64,000 nt of DNA from Helicobacter macacae MIT 99-5501. GTDB lineage: Bacteria > Campylobacterota > Campylobacteria > Campylobacterales > Helicobacteraceae. The translations under genes and the position numbers were made by a program. Location of the stretch: positions 129,441 through 193,440 of the forward strand of contig NZ_KI669455.1 in the NCBI RefSeq assembly GCF_000507845.1, in the 5' to 3' direction. Under the pieces are notes generated by a model, which was not told the origin of the DNA, searched no databases, and worked only from the letters and a program-made list of their open reading frames with translations. Below are positions 18,837-28,953 of this stretch, one piece after another. Numbering within the stretch: position 1 is the first letter of the stretch; each line of letters opens with the position of its first letter.

Positions 18837-20234
18837 CTATGCTTTTGGGGCTTGCACTTCAGGCTCTTTAGATTCTGCTGGCTTTGGTTGGGTTTGTGTG
18901 CTAGCCTGAGCCATATTTTGCCTAGCATCTCTTATATCTGCTCTTTCTTGTTGGACGCTATCTACTTTTTCAGCTAGCATTTTATCAAGGCAGGACATTA
19001 CACCCTCGCTTCCCTTTTCCATTCCCACCACTTTCTCATCTATGAAGCTTTTTGGTGGATTTTGCTTGCTCATTATTGCTTCAGCTAGGCTATTTGCTTG
19101 AGTATGCACTTGCGCGTGGAAAGGCTCTAAATCCCTATACCCCGCAGTCATAGCAAAATGCTCTTTGCCATCGCCCTCATAATACCACTTGCCAAGACGG
19201 CAATTTGTATGCGGGACTTGATTGAAGCTATCAGATAGTCCAAACACAAGTGCGTAGAGATTGTTTTTAAACACCGTGTGGTCGAGCTTAGCAAGGGTGC
19301 AAAACACCTCATTATTGCAAGAGCGTAGAGCATTTTTGGCTAGTTTTACGGTGTTTATGGCGAGGTTACTTTTGGCGTAGATATCTTCGACATTTGCCTT
19401 TACTTCAGCTGTGAAAGTCGAAGTTTCTTCCGTAGTGGTTTGTATATCGCTTGCTTCTTGTTGCATAGATTTTACGACTATGGCGATTTCTTTGGTTGCT
19501 TTTTGGGTTTTTTCTGCTAGTTTGCGCACCTCATCAGCGACAACGGCAAATCCTCTCCCGTGCTCACCCGCTCTAGCAGCTTCAATAGCCGCATTTAGCG
19601 CAAGGAGGTTTGTTTGCTCGGCTATGTCATCGATTAGAGATACGACATTAGTGATTTCATTGCTTCTTTGGGCAAGTGAGTTTGCGATGTTTGTGGCGTT
19701 TTGCATACTTTCATAGAGCTCTTTTATGCTTTCTTCGGCTTTTTGGCTTACTTTACCCACTTCAGCTAGTTCTTCTTCATTGTGTTCTGCACCTACTTGG
19801 ATTTTTTTTGATTGTTCCAAAATATTTTGCAATGAGCTTTGCACGCCTACGATTCCGTCTTTTAGGCTTTTGTGGTAAGTCGCTAGCAAATCCACACCAT
19901 CATCACTATCTCTTTTAGAGCCCTCTTGGACAAATCGATAAAACACCACACCATCAATGTTTTGGCTTTTTAGTGAGAAGTTTTTGCCACCTACTGATAT
20001 GACAGAGTGCCCATCTCCAAGTTCTCCTAGTGCTCTTATGAAATCAGGTAGATTCCCCAAAGACAATGCCACAGAATTTGCAAAAACCGCCTCCCCATTT
20101 TTCACACCGACTAAGGCTTCATCAAACCCAAATGAAGCGATTTTTTTGTAATGCTCTACTTCTGCTTTTAAGGCTTGATTTTCCGCTACTTGCTTTTGCA
20201 GTGCAGCTTTTGTTTCACTAGAAGAACCAAACAT
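18837..20234 (-). CDS. tlpD: Cytosolic chemoreceptor, TlpD-like, with CZB domain
   Basis: A 465-residue methyl-accepting chemotaxis protein without membrane segments. It opens with a short coiled coil and a PAS-like sensory part (about residues 30-120). The conserved signalling hairpin tip follows ([39 protein letters not shown], about 200-240). After it comes a C-terminal zinc-binding CZB domain with spaced His and Cys residues ([24 protein letters not shown]). This build matches H. pylori TlpD, which mediates responses to oxidative and energy stress. The ATG at 20234 follows AAGGAGT. The last 40 residues are Gln/Ala/Pro-rich and may tether CheR or CheB-like partners, but no known tether pentapeptide is evident. 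Confidence 0.88.
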   Translation of the reverse strand: MFGSSSETKAALQKQVAENQALKAEVEHYKKIASFGFDEALVGVKNGEAVFANSVALSLGNLPDFIRALGELGDGHSVISVGGKNFSLKSQNIDGVVFYRFVQEGSKRDSDDGVDLLATYHKSLKDGIVGVQSSLQNILEQSKKIQVGAEHNEEELAEVGKVSQKAEESIKELYESMQNATNIANSLAQRSNEITNVVSLIDDIAEQTNLLALNAAIEAARAGEHGRGFAVVADEVRKLAEKTQKATKEIAIVVKSMQQEASDIQTTTEETSTFTAEVKANVEDIYAKSNLAINTVKLAKNALRSCNNEVFCTLAKLDHTVFKNNLYALVFGLSDSFNQVPHTNCRLGKWYYEGDGKEHFAMTAGYRDLEPFHAQVHTQANSLAEAIMSKQNPPKSFIDEKVVGMEKGSEGVMSCLDKMLAEKVDSVQQERADIRDARQNMAQASTQTQPKPAESKEPEVQAPKA

Positions 20235-20338
20235 AGCAAGACTCCTTACAACTTTAATTTTTGATTTTGCAACCTCATTTTTGCGTTTGCTAAAGGCATT
20301 TTAACATAGATTTTGTTTCTTATTTATTAAAAATGTAT

Positions 20339-20344
20339 TATAAT
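20339..20344 (+). promoter_or_regulatory. TATAAT box of fur
   Basis: A perfect TATAAT 36 bases before the fur start, within the AT-rich stretch TTATTAAAAATG. Fur commonly represses its own gene through such AT-rich palindromes, but I see no clear full Fur box. Confidence 0.55.
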
Positions 20345-20380
20345 TTCGCTAATTTTTGAATTCTCATTATGAGGTGTAAA

Positions 20381-20839
20381 ATGAAAAACAGACTTGAAAC
20401 TTTAGATGCTATCATTGATAGATTGCGACTTTTTGTCAAGCAAGACGGGCTAAAAAACTCCAAACAACGCGAAGAGATTGTATCCGTGCTTTATAAAAGT
20501 GGCACACACCTAACCCCCGAAGAAATCGCTAATAACTTGCGCTTGCGTGATAAATCTACGAGTATTTCTTCCGTGTATAGAATCTTGGGCTTTTTGGAAA
20601 AAGAAAAATTTGTAACCTCCATAGAGCCAGATAAAGGTGGCAAGCGATACGAAATCGCGGCAAAAGAGCACCACGACCACATTATTTGCTTGCATTGCGG
20701 AGCGATTGAGGAGTTTGTCGACAATGAGATAGAATCTCGCCAAATTGAGGTGGTAAAATCCCTAAAAGCAAAGCTAATCAGCCACGATATGAGGCTGTTT
20801 GTCATCTGTGAGAAATGCCAAAAACAGCTACGAGACTAG
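20381..20839 (+). CDS. fur: Ferric uptake regulator Fur
   Basis: A 152-residue metal-dependent repressor of iron genes. The winged helix occupies residues 10-90 (LTPEEIANNL and SISSVYRILGFLE as the recognition helix). The metal sites are visible in the C-terminal half: EHHDHIICLHCG (His cluster plus CxxC) and a second pair, CEKC, near the end, as in structural-zinc Fur proteins. I chose the ATG at 20381, which follows GAGGTG by a normal distance. An ATG at 20369 would overlap that site. The gene is monocistronic, with about 740 bp of gene-poor sequence after it. Confidence 0.95.
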   Translation: MKNRLETLDAIIDRLRLFVKQDGLKNSKQREEIVSVLYKSGTHLTPEEIANNLRLRDKSTSISSVYRILGFLEKEKFVTSIEPDKGGKRYEIAAKEHHDHIICLHCGAIEEFVDNEIESRQIEVVKSLKAKLISHDMRLFVICEKCQKQLRD

Positions 20840-21581
20840 GGCGTGCGCTCAAAAAATAGTTTTACTTCCTTTACTTCTTTCATTTTGTAATTGCGAGCAA
20901 GTCCCAAGACTTGCATAGCAATCCACACAATACATTTTGGTTTTGGTGTTTTGGAGGGGGATTTTGCGCGTTTTATCGCTTGCAATCACTTGATTTTGCT
21001 ACCACACTAAAATCTTTGCTAAACCTAGACAGCAAAAAGACTTGATAGAATTTTGCTCAAGTTTTACCTCCAAAAACACTTAAAATCTTTCTTTTGGATT
21101 CTCCACAAAGAGATTTAAATCATTAGCTATTTTTAGACTTCTTATTTCTTTTGGCATAGTTTTTTACACCTTATGTGATTTTTGGGCGTGATATTTGCTT
21201 ATGTTTGCTTGGCGATTTTTACCATAAATAAATTTGCAATCAAATCAGTTGAGAATAGCGAGATTATAAGGCTTTAGATTACTGCATAAAATATTTTTCT
21301 AAAAATTTTAAAAACTAGCCGATTTTGTAGCTACCCAATGGATTGAATCAAATCAAGTCCAACTTGTAGAAGTTAAATACAATCAAATTTAGCTTGATGA
21401 TGCTTCGTTTGATAGCACTTCTTTGCAAGTGGATTGCCTAGCAGAGTCGCCTTAATGTGTGATTTTGCTTAAATCTTTTGGATTTTGATTTTATATTTCG
21501 CCAAACAATTCTAGTTGATTCTCTAAAGAATCCTTATAAAACTTCTGCATAAGCCCAGAGACTTAGATAAAGAGGGATAAA
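20840..21581. other. Gene-poor region between fur and rpoD
   Basis: About 740 bases without an intact gene. At 20889-20924 there is an ATTGCGAG...AGCAATCC repeat whose core (20897-20914) is a perfect seven-base hairpin, GCAAGTC/GACTTGC. It could end fur transcripts. Around 21310-21455 one frame reads VATQWIESNQV, QLVEVKYNQI, a stop, and then LDDASFDSTSLQVD, which looks like a decayed gene tail. The VEVKY string suggests a nuclease, but this is weak. The rpoD promoter must lie in the last 100 bases. Confidence 0.5.
20889..20924 (+). repeat. Dispersed repeat with hairpin after fur
   Basis: The ATTGCGAG and AGCAATCC ends are a common dispersed-repeat signature in several bacterial groups. The inner GCAAGTC-CCAA-GACTTGC hairpin is perfect. 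The GTCATTGCGAG-type word recurs inverted near 62655. Confidence 0.5.
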
Positions 21582-23642
21582 ATGTCAGCCACAAAAAAAC
21601 TCACAACCAGCCAAGAATTAGAAAAGTTGTTTAAAACCGCAGAACCCAAAATGGTGTCCCACGAAGCCGTAGCCCAGATTCTAAAAAAGCCACCAAACCA
21701 AGCCCAAGTCAAAAAAATCAACGACCTTGTCAAAAAGTATAAATGCACACTTTTGAGCTCATCAGAGCTTGCAAAAAAGCTAAATATCAAAGACAAAGAG
21801 GAAGCCGAGAGGGAGCGCAGAGAATTTGTAGAAAACGAGCTAGATAGCGAATTTGATTTTATGAAAGATAAAGAGCTACTTGAGTGGAGTAGGAGTGATA
21901 GTCCTGTGCGAATGTATCTGCGCGAAATGGGGCAAATCGAGCTACTCACAAAGGAGGAAGAAGTAGAGCTTAGCAAGCAAATAGAATTTGGGGAAAATAT
22001 TATCCTTGATGCGATTTGCTCTGTGCCTTATCTCATCGACTTTATCTATGACTACAAAGACGCGCTTATCAATCGAGAAAGACGCGTAAAAGAGCTTTTT
22101 AAGAGCTTTGATGATGAGGAGGACGGCGAGGAAGATGACTTTGATGATGAGAGTGTCGATGAGGGGAAATACGATGCAAAATACCAAGACAACAAATACG
22201 AAGATAACGATAGCGAGCATAATGACGGAGAGTATAACGACATAGATGAGAGCAAACGCCCCATAACCAAAAAGGACAAAAAGCGTATCGAAAAAGTTAT
22301 CCAAAGCTTCAAAGCACTAGATAAAGCAAAAAAAGAATGGCTAAAAGTGCTAGAATCTATGCCCGAGCAAATCTCGCTAAATAGCACCATAGATAGCAAA
22401 AAGGATAGCCCAAACAAAAAATCAAGTAACGAAAAAACAAGTAAGGAAAAATCTAGCAAAGACAAATCTAGCGCAAATTCTGCAATGAATGTCGTAGAAA
22501 TCCCAGAAGATGAGCTAATGTATATCCTCACTCTAGCTCACAAGAAAGAGCTACTAAAAGACAAACTACTTGACTTAGGACCCACAAGTAAGCTAATCAA
22601 CGAAATCGTAAAAGCTATGGAAAATAGCCTAAGAAGTGGCGATGGGTTTGAGAGAGAGCTTAAGCGACTTGAGTATAAGCTACCTCTGTTTAATGACATA
22701 CTTGTGGAAAATCACCAAAAAATCCTTAGCAATATCACAAATATGAGCAGAGAGGATATACTAAATGCGATTCCAGAAGCTACAATGCTAAGTGTGTATA
22801 TGGAGCTAAAAAAGCTATTTCAGACAAAAGAAGCAAGCGAGGGTGGGTTCAACCTAGAGCCAGAGAAGCTAAAAGAGATTTTGGAGCAAATCAAGCGAGG
22901 CAAAACCATCAGCGACAAAGCAAAAACCAAAATGGCAAAATCCAACCTCCGCCTTGTAGTCAGCATAGCCAAACGGTATACAAATCGTGGATTGCCGTTT
23001 TTGGACTTAATCCAAGAGGGAAATATCGGGCTTATGAAAGCGGTGGATAAGTTTGAATACCAAAAGAATTTCAAATTCTCCACTTATGCGACTTGGTGGA
23101 TACGCCAAGCGATTTCGCGCGCTATCGCCGACCAAGCCCGCACTATTAGAATCCCAATCCATATGATTGAGACGATAAACAGAATCCACAAAATTATGCG
23201 CAAATACACCCAAGAGCACGGCAAAGAGCCAGATACAGAATATATAGCCAAAGAAGTGGGGCTACCTGTGGATAAAGTCAAAAATGTCATCAAAATCACA
23301 AAAGAGCCTGTGAGCTTAGAAGCCCCTATCGGCAATGATGATGACGGGAAGTTTGGGGATTTTGTCGAGGATAGAAGCACGATGAGTGCTATGGAATATA
23401 TCCTAAAAGAGGACTTGCGCTCCCAAATCGAAGATGTGCTAAATCAGCTAAATGAGCGCGAACGCTCCGTAATCAAAATGCGCTTTGGGCTACTTGATGA
23501 TGAGAGCGACCGCACGCTTGAAGAAATCGGCAAAGAGCTAAATGTAACGCGTGAGCGCGTCCGACAGATAGAATCAAGCGCAATCAAAAAGCTAAAGCAC
23601 CCAAAAGTCGGACGAAAGCTAAAAAACTATATCGAAGAATAA
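21582..23642 (+). CDS. rpoD: Housekeeping sigma factor RpoD (sigma-70)
   Basis: A primary sigma factor of 686 residues. Region 1.2 is [25 protein letters not shown] (about residue 105). Regions 2.1-2.4 are [33 protein letters not shown] and [16 protein letters not shown] (-10 recognition). Region 4.2 is [20 protein letters not shown] (-35 recognition). Between regions 1.2 and 2 the non-conserved region carries an Asp/Glu/Tyr-rich acidic stretch (about residues 175-225) and a Ser/Lys-rich tract (about 265-300, repeated S-K-E-K words). Both are low-complexity and longer than I would expect. The start follows AGAGGGATAAA. Confidence 0.96.
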   Translation: MSATKKLTTSQELEKLFKTAEPKMVSHEAVAQILKKPPNQAQVKKINDLVKKYKCTLLSSSELAKKLNIKDKEEAERERREFVENELDSEFDFMKDKELLEWSRSDSPVRMYLREMGQIELLTKEEEVELSKQIEFGENIILDAICSVPYLIDFIYDYKDALINRERRVKELFKSFDDEEDGEEDDFDDESVDEGKYDAKYQDNKYEDNDSEHNDGEYNDIDESKRPITKKDKKRIEKVIQSFKALDKAKKEWLKVLESMPEQISLNSTIDSKKDSPNKKSSNEKTSKEKSSKDKSSANSAMNVVEIPEDELMYILTLAHKKELLKDKLLDLGPTSKLINEIVKAMENSLRSGDGFERELKRLEYKLPLFNDILVENHQKILSNITNMSREDILNAIPEATMLSVYMELKKLFQTKEASEGGFNLEPEKLKEILEQIKRGKTISDKAKTKMAKSNLRLVVSIAKRYTNRGLPFLDLIQEGNIGLMKAVDKFEYQKNFKFSTYATWWIRQAISRAIADQARTIRIPIHMIETINRIHKIMRKYTQEHGKEPDTEYIAKEVGLPVDKVKNVIKITKEPVSLEAPIGNDDDGKFGDFVEDRSTMSAMEYILKEDLRSQIEDVLNQLNERERSVIKMRFGLLDDESDRTLEEIGKELNVTRERVRQIESSAIKKLKHPKVGRKLKNYIEE

Positions 23643-23869
23643 GCCGCTTAAAGTCCAAGCTACAAATGCACCAAATAGCATAAAATACACGCAAAGTGCG
23701 CAAGTGGGAGTTGCCCCCAAAAGTAAAAATGCAATAGATTGGGTAAGGAAGCGTAGCTTTACACTAGCTAGATTTTGTTTTGTATGGATTTTTGCAGGGC
23801 TAGATTTTGTCGAGTTGGATTTTGTGGAATTAGACTTTGCGAAGGTTAGATTTTGGATAGGGTAGATTT

Positions 23870-25786
23870 GTGTTTAAAAATTTGCTTGTGAGATTTGGCG
23901 TTGTTAGGATTTTAGCGAACTATCATTGCTTGCTAGCGTTGAGTGCGTTTGTGTGGGTTTGGCTATATAATGGCGAGTTTTGGCACAAAGTAAATACATA
24001 CATAGTGCAAAATACGCACAATCTCACAATTTGTGATACACACAAAACAAACAAAGCAAAATCTAATAGCGAGATTTCTACCACGCCTACTGCGCTTACA
24101 ACACTTGCCGCGCCCACAACGGTTGCAACAACAGAGGCAAAAAACACAAAACAAGCATTACCAAAGCTAGATAACGCACACCAAAGCTCATCTAGCCATA
24201 GCACTTCTAGTGCTTTATCATCGCCCCCCCCCCCTCCAAAAATCCACACTTTAGAGCAAAATAAAATCAACGAATGCAACGCCAGCTCTACTAGCCCTGC
24301 CAAAGATTCTAGCACACAATCTTTTGCTAGATTTTGGCTAAAATCTAGCATTTTTCTAGCGACTTTTTTACTTCTTTGGACTATGCTAGAAATCCTTATG
24401 TTTCGCGCTTATGCCAAGTCATTGCTAGGTATGTTTTTTGTGGTGGCAGGGGTTTGTAGCTATTTTTTAGATTCACTGCATATTAGCTTTAGTGCGTCTA
24501 TTATTGATTCTTTTTTGCAGACAAACCCTCGTGAAGCAAGCGATTTTTTAAGCCCTAGTTTTGCACTGCATTTTGGGATTTTTGTGGTGTTTCCCTTAGT
24601 GATACTTTGCGCTTTGCACTTTGCTAGCAAACACCACAGCAAAGCCCTTACTCCAAAATCACATAAACCAAAAATCCTGCTAATCCTGCTTGTAAGCATA
24701 GCGTTTCTATATGCTTTGCAAGGGGTAAGGATAGTAGATGTTTTTAGGGAGCAAAGACTGCTTTTTGTGCTAAACCCATTTGCCCCCATTCGTGCGAGCA
24801 TAGATTTGGCTATTGATAGATTTCAAACCCCAAGCCACTACACGCATTTGGGCGAAGATGCCACCACAAATGCCAAATCTAAGCTATTTGTCCTTGTGAT
24901 AGGAGAATCCGCCCGCGCGGCAAATTTCCCTCATAGTGGCTATGAGAGAGACACCATCCCCCACACGGCAAAAGTAAAAAACCTAGTATATTTTAGCGAT
25001 TTTACTTCTTGTGGCGTGATTACGGCGATTTCTGTGCCTTGCTTGCTTACCCACTATCCGCGCAAATCCTACACGCATAGAAACCTAAGTCTTTATAGCG
25101 ATTCTGTGCTAGACATCGCCAAAAAAGCGGGATATGAAGTTTATTGGGTTAGCAACAACGGAGGAGAGTGCATAGGTGGCGTATGCGCTCGCTTGGATAA
25201 AGAAAAAATCATCTACTTCAACCAAAGCGGACAGCTAGATGCTGATATGCTCCCTACGATAAAATCCATAATCGCCAAAAACACTCTATCCAAAAGCAAT
25301 ACCCTGCTTGTAATCCAGCTACAAGGAAGCCACGGAGCGCGCTATGATTTGCGCTATCCAAAAGAGTTTGAAATCTTTAGCCCCGTGTGTGCTAATAACG
25401 AGCTTAGCCAATGTCAAAAATCACATATACAAAACGCCTATGATAATTCGCTTATTTACACGGATTTTGTGCTTGCTTCTATCATTTCCCTGCTAAATCA
25501 CACAGCGCAAGCAGATATTGCGCTGTGGTATATGAGCGACCACGGAGAATCTCTAGGCGAATATGGGCAATATATGCACGGAGGATTTCCCTACTCTCTA
25601 GCCCCACAAGTCCAAAAACAAATCCCATCATTTATGTGGTTTAAGTCCAACCCCGCCCTCACACAAAAGCTACAATCTATCAAAGATAAGCCATACTCGC
25701 ACGATTTTGTATTTCACACACTTCTTGGACTTCTAGAGATAAATACCAAAGACTATGACAAAGATTTAGATATATTTAGCGATTAA
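23870..25786 (+). CDS. eptA: EptA-like phosphoethanolamine transferase, phase-variable (ON, C11)
   Basis: An inner-membrane enzyme of the EptA/EptC family that adds phosphoethanolamine to lipid A or other surface acceptors. It has TM1 at about residues 17-35, then four more helices between about 155 and 285, followed by the periplasmic sulfatase-fold domain. Active-site pieces are visible: VIGESARAANF (metal Glu), SCGVITAISVPC (nucleophile Thr) and MSDHGESLGEYG (Asp-His metal ligands). Between TM1 and TM2 lies an unusual linker of about 110 residues, rich in Thr, Ala and Ser, containing eleven cytosines (SSPPPPPK). With eleven Cs the frame is intact, so the gene is ON in this assembly. The GTG start has only a weak ribosome site (GGTAGA). 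Confidence 0.88.
   Translation: MFKNLLVRFGVVRILANYHCLLALSAFVWVWLYNGEFWHKVNTYIVQNTHNLTICDTHKTNKAKSNSEISTTPTALTTLAAPTTVATTEAKNTKQALPKLDNAHQSSSSHSTSSALSSPPPPPKIHTLEQNKINECNASSTSPAKDSSTQSFARFWLKSSIFLATFLLLWTMLEILMFRAYAKSLLGMFFVVAGVCSYFLDSLHISFSASIIDSFLQTNPREASDFLSPSFALHFGIFVVFPLVILCALHFASKHHSKALTPKSHKPKILLILLVSIAFLYALQGVRIVDVFREQRLLFVLNPFAPIRASIDLAIDRFQTPSHYTHLGEDATTNAKSKLFVLVIGESARAANFPHSGYERDTIPHTAKVKNLVYFSDFTSCGVITAISVPCLLTHYPRKSYTHRNLSLYSDSVLDIAKKAGYEVYWVSNNGGECIGGVCARLDKEKIIYFNQSGQLDADMLPTIKSIIAKNTLSKSNTLLVIQLQGSHGARYDLRYPKEFEIFSPVCANNELSQCQKSHIQNAYDNSLIYTDFVLASIISLLNHTAQADIALWYMSDHGESLGEYGQYMHGGFPYSLAPQVQKQIPSFMWFKSNPALTQKLQSIKDKPYSHDFVFHTLLGLLEINTKDYDKDLDIFSD
24224..24234 (+). repeat. C11 homopolymer, phase-variation switch (ON)
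   Basis: Eleven cytosines encode a proline run in the linker between TM1 and TM2 of the EptA-like protein. A one-base change would truncate it before TM2 and the catalytic domain. Confidence 0.85.
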
Positions 25787-26989
25787 ATATTCATACTTTA
25801 TTCATATTTTTCATTTTTATTTCACACTATCACATTATACTACTGTGCTTATGAAAATCCTAAAGGAGTTCAAAATGAAGTATTTCGTTGCAGTATTTTT
25901 AGGAATCTTTTTAGCTCAAAGTTCAGCATTTGGCGCAAAAGCAGAGAGTGAGCATCCGCCACTTTCAGAGGATACCAAAAAGGCAATCGCGCAGTATAAA
26001 CGCGCACCAAGCGAGGCAAATAAGCAAAATCTACTAAATGCGCTAAACAAAAGCTATGATGCTGTAATCGCGCAGAAAAAGGAAAAACTTGCGCAACGCG
26101 AAAAAGAGAGAGATAAAAATATAGATTTGTGGCTAAATGGCGTAAAAAGGGGCAAAAATCCACCTTTTATGAATCTGCAAACAGATAATAACAAAGGCAA
26201 TGAGCGACAAATCGTAGCAAAAGCGATAAGTGCTTACAATCAAAACAAATCTGCACAAAATGAGAGTGCGTTAAGAGAGGCTTTGAGTGCATATTATGAG
26301 GCGTTTTTAGAGGAGCAACGCGCACATATCAAAGAGACAGAGGATTTGCGAAGTGAGCGAATCGCTATGAGTTTTGAGCGATTTAGTAGCGATAGATTCG
26401 CCCTATCGCCCAAAGGCGAGGCAAATAAAAGTGCCAATCGCCTAAGTGTCGATGAAGTTTTGGCAGAAATCATCGCAAACTATATCAATGTCGGCGCGGA
26501 AATGCTCCCTGTGAATCCAGAAAGCAGAGTGCGTGAGCGAAAATTTAACGCCCAAATCAATGACGCGCAAAAAGCCTACTTGCAAGATAAATCCGCGCAA
26601 AATAAAGCAAAACTGCGCGAAGCGATTGCGGAGGCTTATAATGCCGCGCTTATGGCAAGAGTGCAAAGCGTAAAAAGTGCGCAAAGTAAAGGCACTAAAG
26701 GCGGGGCAAAACTGCTAGATAAAATGACAGATAACGCGTTTTTGGAGGAGCAATTTAGCGAACTCACTACGCAGCGCAATCTCTATGGGCGAATCGATAG
26801 GATTGTTTCCTTTGGGGGCAATACCGCTGATGAATGGACGCCTCGCCAAAAGCAAGATAGCCTAAATCTATCCACCGCGCTAAAAAGTGGCGACAAAAAT
26901 GCCACTACGCGCGAGTTTAACGCGCTGTATGACAAAATGCTAAAGGCGCAAGATTCGCACTTACAAGCGACAAAGCAACGACTAGATTT
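25773..26989 (+). repeat. 1217-bp direct repeat, copy 1
   Basis: By eye this is identical to 45556-46772, at an offset of 19783 bases and in the same orientation. It starts inside the last codons of the EptA-like gene (including its stop) and ends about 13 codons before the stop of the encoded secreted protein. The encoded proteins are identical through QRLDLLIDECLD. Confidence 0.92.
25836..25841 (+). promoter_or_regulatory. TATACT box of the repeated secreted-protein gene (copy 1)
   Basis: TATACT lies 34 bases before the ATG at 25875, inside the duplicated segment. The second copy therefore carries the same promoter (45619-45624). Confidence 0.5.
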
Positions 26990-27026
26990 ACTCATCGATG
27001 AATGCTTGGATTTGCTTACAAGATAA
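25875..27026 (+). CDS. Secreted helical-repeat protein of unknown function (copy 1)
   Basis: About 383 residues, with a Sec signal peptide (MKYFVAVFLGIFLAQSSAFG, cleavage near AFG-AKA). The mature part is charged, helical and internally repetitive. A unit of the form AIxxYxxxxSxxNxxxLxxALxxxYxA occurs at about residues 38-70, 117-150 and 222-255, each time followed by a run such as IAQKKEKLAQREK. I do not recognise a family. The ATG at 25875 follows AAAGGAG; an upstream in-frame start is less likely. It is followed by a His-rich lipoprotein gene, as in copy 2, so the two probably form a functional periplasmic pair. It ends ECLDLLTR. Confidence 0.75.
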   Translation: MKYFVAVFLGIFLAQSSAFGAKAESEHPPLSEDTKKAIAQYKRAPSEANKQNLLNALNKSYDAVIAQKKEKLAQREKERDKNIDLWLNGVKRGKNPPFMNLQTDNNKGNERQIVAKAISAYNQNKSAQNESALREALSAYYEAFLEEQRAHIKETEDLRSERIAMSFERFSSDRFALSPKGEANKSANRLSVDEVLAEIIANYINVGAEMLPVNPESRVRERKFNAQINDAQKAYLQDKSAQNKAKLREAIAEAYNAALMARVQSVKSAQSKGTKGGAKLLDKMTDNAFLEEQFSELTTQRNLYGRIDRIVSFGGNTADEWTPRQKQDSLNLSTALKSGDKNATTREFNALYDKMLKAQDSHLQATKQRLDLLIDECLDLLTR

Positions 27027-27060
27027 AATATCTATAACTTAAAAAATAAGGAGCGAATAA

Positions 27061-27240
27061 ATGATAAAAATTTTAGGGGCTAATGTGCGTGGCTTCGCAC
27101 TGGTTTTGTCTATGGTTGTGCTTGGAGGTGTGGTTAGTGGTTGTGCAAGCGAGGGCACAATAGCAGTAAAACAAAAACATATAAAAACACATAGCAAACA
27201 CTATAAGCACCACAAACACCACAAGCATCATAGGCGATGA
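27061..27240 (+). CDS. Small His-rich lipoprotein (copy 1)
   Basis: A 59-residue protein: hydrophobic signal, lipobox VVSGC (lipidated Cys near residue 31), then a short tail ending in repeated K-H-H triplets. The dense histidines suggest binding of nickel, zinc or copper at the cell envelope; that is inference. AAGGAGCG precedes the ATG. It parallels the lipoprotein at 46889-47071, which follows copy 2 of the secreted repeat protein, though the sequences have diverged. The neighbouring lipoprotein gene runs convergently, with 31 bp between the stops. Confidence 0.7.
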   Translation: MIKILGANVRGFALVLSMVVLGGVVSGCASEGTIAVKQKHIKTHSKHYKHHKHHKHHRR

Positions 27241-27271
27241 TTTTTACCTGCTCATATCTGTTATTCATAGC

Positions 27272-28555
27272 TTATTTATCATTATCTTGGCTAGTGTCTT
27301 TTGGATTGGCAGAATTAGTGGGACTGGCAGAATCTAAACCACTAGATTCCAAATTTGCAGAATCTAAATTTGTAGGATTACTAGATTCCGCAGAGTTTGT
27401 AGAATCCAAATCGCCAAAGTCCGCTTGCGTTGCTTGCGTGCTAGATTTTGGCGTGCTAGATTCTTTTTTGGTAGATTTTTCTTTTGGCTTACTTTTGGAT
27501 TCTGTTGATTTTTCACTAGCCTTTCCATTAGTTTTTTCACTAGATTTTTCGTTAGCTTTTTCACTTGGGCTAGTTTCTTTGTCAAAATCTTTTTTGCTAA
27601 TCTCTTTGCTAGAATCCAAAAGTTTAGAGTAGTCTAGCTCATCACTAAAACTTTTTATCCTCTTGCTTTTCTTGCCTTTTTTATTTGTGCTTAAGCTATA
27701 TCCACTATCTTGCAATGCCCGATTTGGCAGGGCTTTGTTGGGGTAGTATGCGTTTTTGTATTCGCCATTATTTAGGTTTTCTAGATAGATACAAGAATCC
27801 CCATCTTTTTTTAGGCAGCCCTTTTCCCAGAAGTAGCGCATTCTCTCCTGTCTCACTTCCTCGCTTGGCACAAAGTGTGGCAATGGAAATTGATATATCA
27901 CCCCAGATAGTGCGCAATAATACCCCACACCTCTATCACACATTGCCGCTGTCATTCTTAAGCCCTCATTTGCCACCTTTATCGCGTTTGTATCTCCATT
28001 TGGTTGCAAAAAATCATAGCTTAGGCGATAGCACCCCCAGCCCTCGCCCATTTCACACGCTTTTTTGTATAGCCACTCTACTTGGATATTTCGCCCGATG
28101 AGTTCCCAGATATGCACTTGCATTTGAGGGTATTGAGATAGCATAATCCCCAAAAATGCGCAAGACTGCCCACTTGCAATGCTTGGCTTTTGGGTAGCCA
28201 TAACAAGGCAAGCATTTTTTAGCGTGAGGGCTGCTCTCTCTAGCGGGATACTCCACGCTTTTTTATCGCCATTTTCCTCATAGGCATACACCCAGCACGC
28301 AAGCCCCAAGCGATACTCGCACGCTTGTTTTAGCAAAGCCATTTGCCCTTTTATATCTCGCTTATATAGGGCATATCTCGCACTTGAAGTTTGCTCCATA
28401 AGTGCGAAAAAGCGCGTTTTTTCTTCCACACTAAAACGCTCCAAACTAGCCTTATTTGCACATCCACCAAGCAGCACGACAAGCACACCACAAAATAGCC
28501 CTGCTAATGCCATATTTGCAAGCAAGATAGTGCTTTTTAGATATAAAATCCTCAA
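27272..28555 (-). CDS. Sel1/Hcp-like cysteine-rich lipoprotein with disordered tail
   Basis: A 427-residue lipoprotein: N-terminal helix, then LLGGCANK as lipobox (Cys about residue 32). Residues 60-275 contain paired cysteines about eight residues apart in helical units (ACEYRLGLACWVYAY, KKACEMGEGWGCYRLSY, AMCDRGVGYYCAL, KGCLKKDGDSCIYLE). This is the pattern of Sel1-like repeats held by disulfides in Helicobacter cysteine-rich proteins. The last 110 or so residues are low-complexity Lys/Ser/Glu/Thr and then Asn/Ser, probably disordered. Role unknown; HcpA relatives are secreted and engage host immunity. It is divergent from purM across a 400 bp gap. Confidence 0.7.
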   Translation of the reverse strand: MRILYLKSTILLANMALAGLFCGVLVVLLGGCANKASLERFSVEEKTRFFALMEQTSSARYALYKRDIKGQMALLKQACEYRLGLACWVYAYEENGDKKAWSIPLERAALTLKNACLVMATQKPSIASGQSCAFLGIMLSQYPQMQVHIWELIGRNIQVEWLYKKACEMGEGWGCYRLSYDFLQPNGDTNAIKVANEGLRMTAAMCDRGVGYYCALSGVIYQFPLPHFVPSEEVRQERMRYFWEKGCLKKDGDSCIYLENLNNGEYKNAYYPNKALPNRALQDSGYSLSTNKKGKKSKRIKSFSDELDYSKLLDSSKEISKKDFDKETSPSEKANEKSSEKTNGKASEKSTESKSKPKEKSTKKESSTPKSSTQATQADFGDLDSTNSAESSNPTNLDSANLESSGLDSASPTNSANPKDTSQDNDK

Positions 28556-28953
28556 AATATGCTCCTTAAAGATTTTGTTGCTTTTTGCGAGATTTTAGGC
28601 GAAATTTTTGCAATTAAACGCGCATTTACGCATAGTTTGATTTAAGCAAACAAATTTTATGCCAAATATATGCTACGAAATTTTGCTCATAATTGCGCAA
28701 AATCAAAGCATTTCACAAATCTAGCTAAAATTTTTTTAAAAAAACTTTTTTGCATTTTTGCGTGAAAAACACAAAATCTCATTCAAACTCATTGCAACAA
28801 GTTAAGAAATTATGAACTTATCGTGTATTTTGGCTTTTTTAAGCGCGTTTTTTAAGCAATGTGGCAATAGATTATTTATTCTACGCTAAAATCTGCCAAC
28901 TTTATGGTTGTTTGGATTTTGACTGCTTAACACTTAGATTTTAAGGATATACC
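28556..28953. promoter_or_regulatory. Divergent AT-rich region upstream of purM
   Basis: About 400 bases without a gene. It must hold promoters for the leftward lipoprotein and rightward purM. A TAAAAT near 28887-28892 could be the purM -10 box. Short A and T runs (28730-28752) may bend the DNA. I see no RNA gene. Confidence 0.4.

Noticed and set aside
22052..22531. Serine-rich frame opposite rpoD
   Set aside because: It is a shadow of the low-complexity acidic and Lys/Ser region of rpoD on the other strand.
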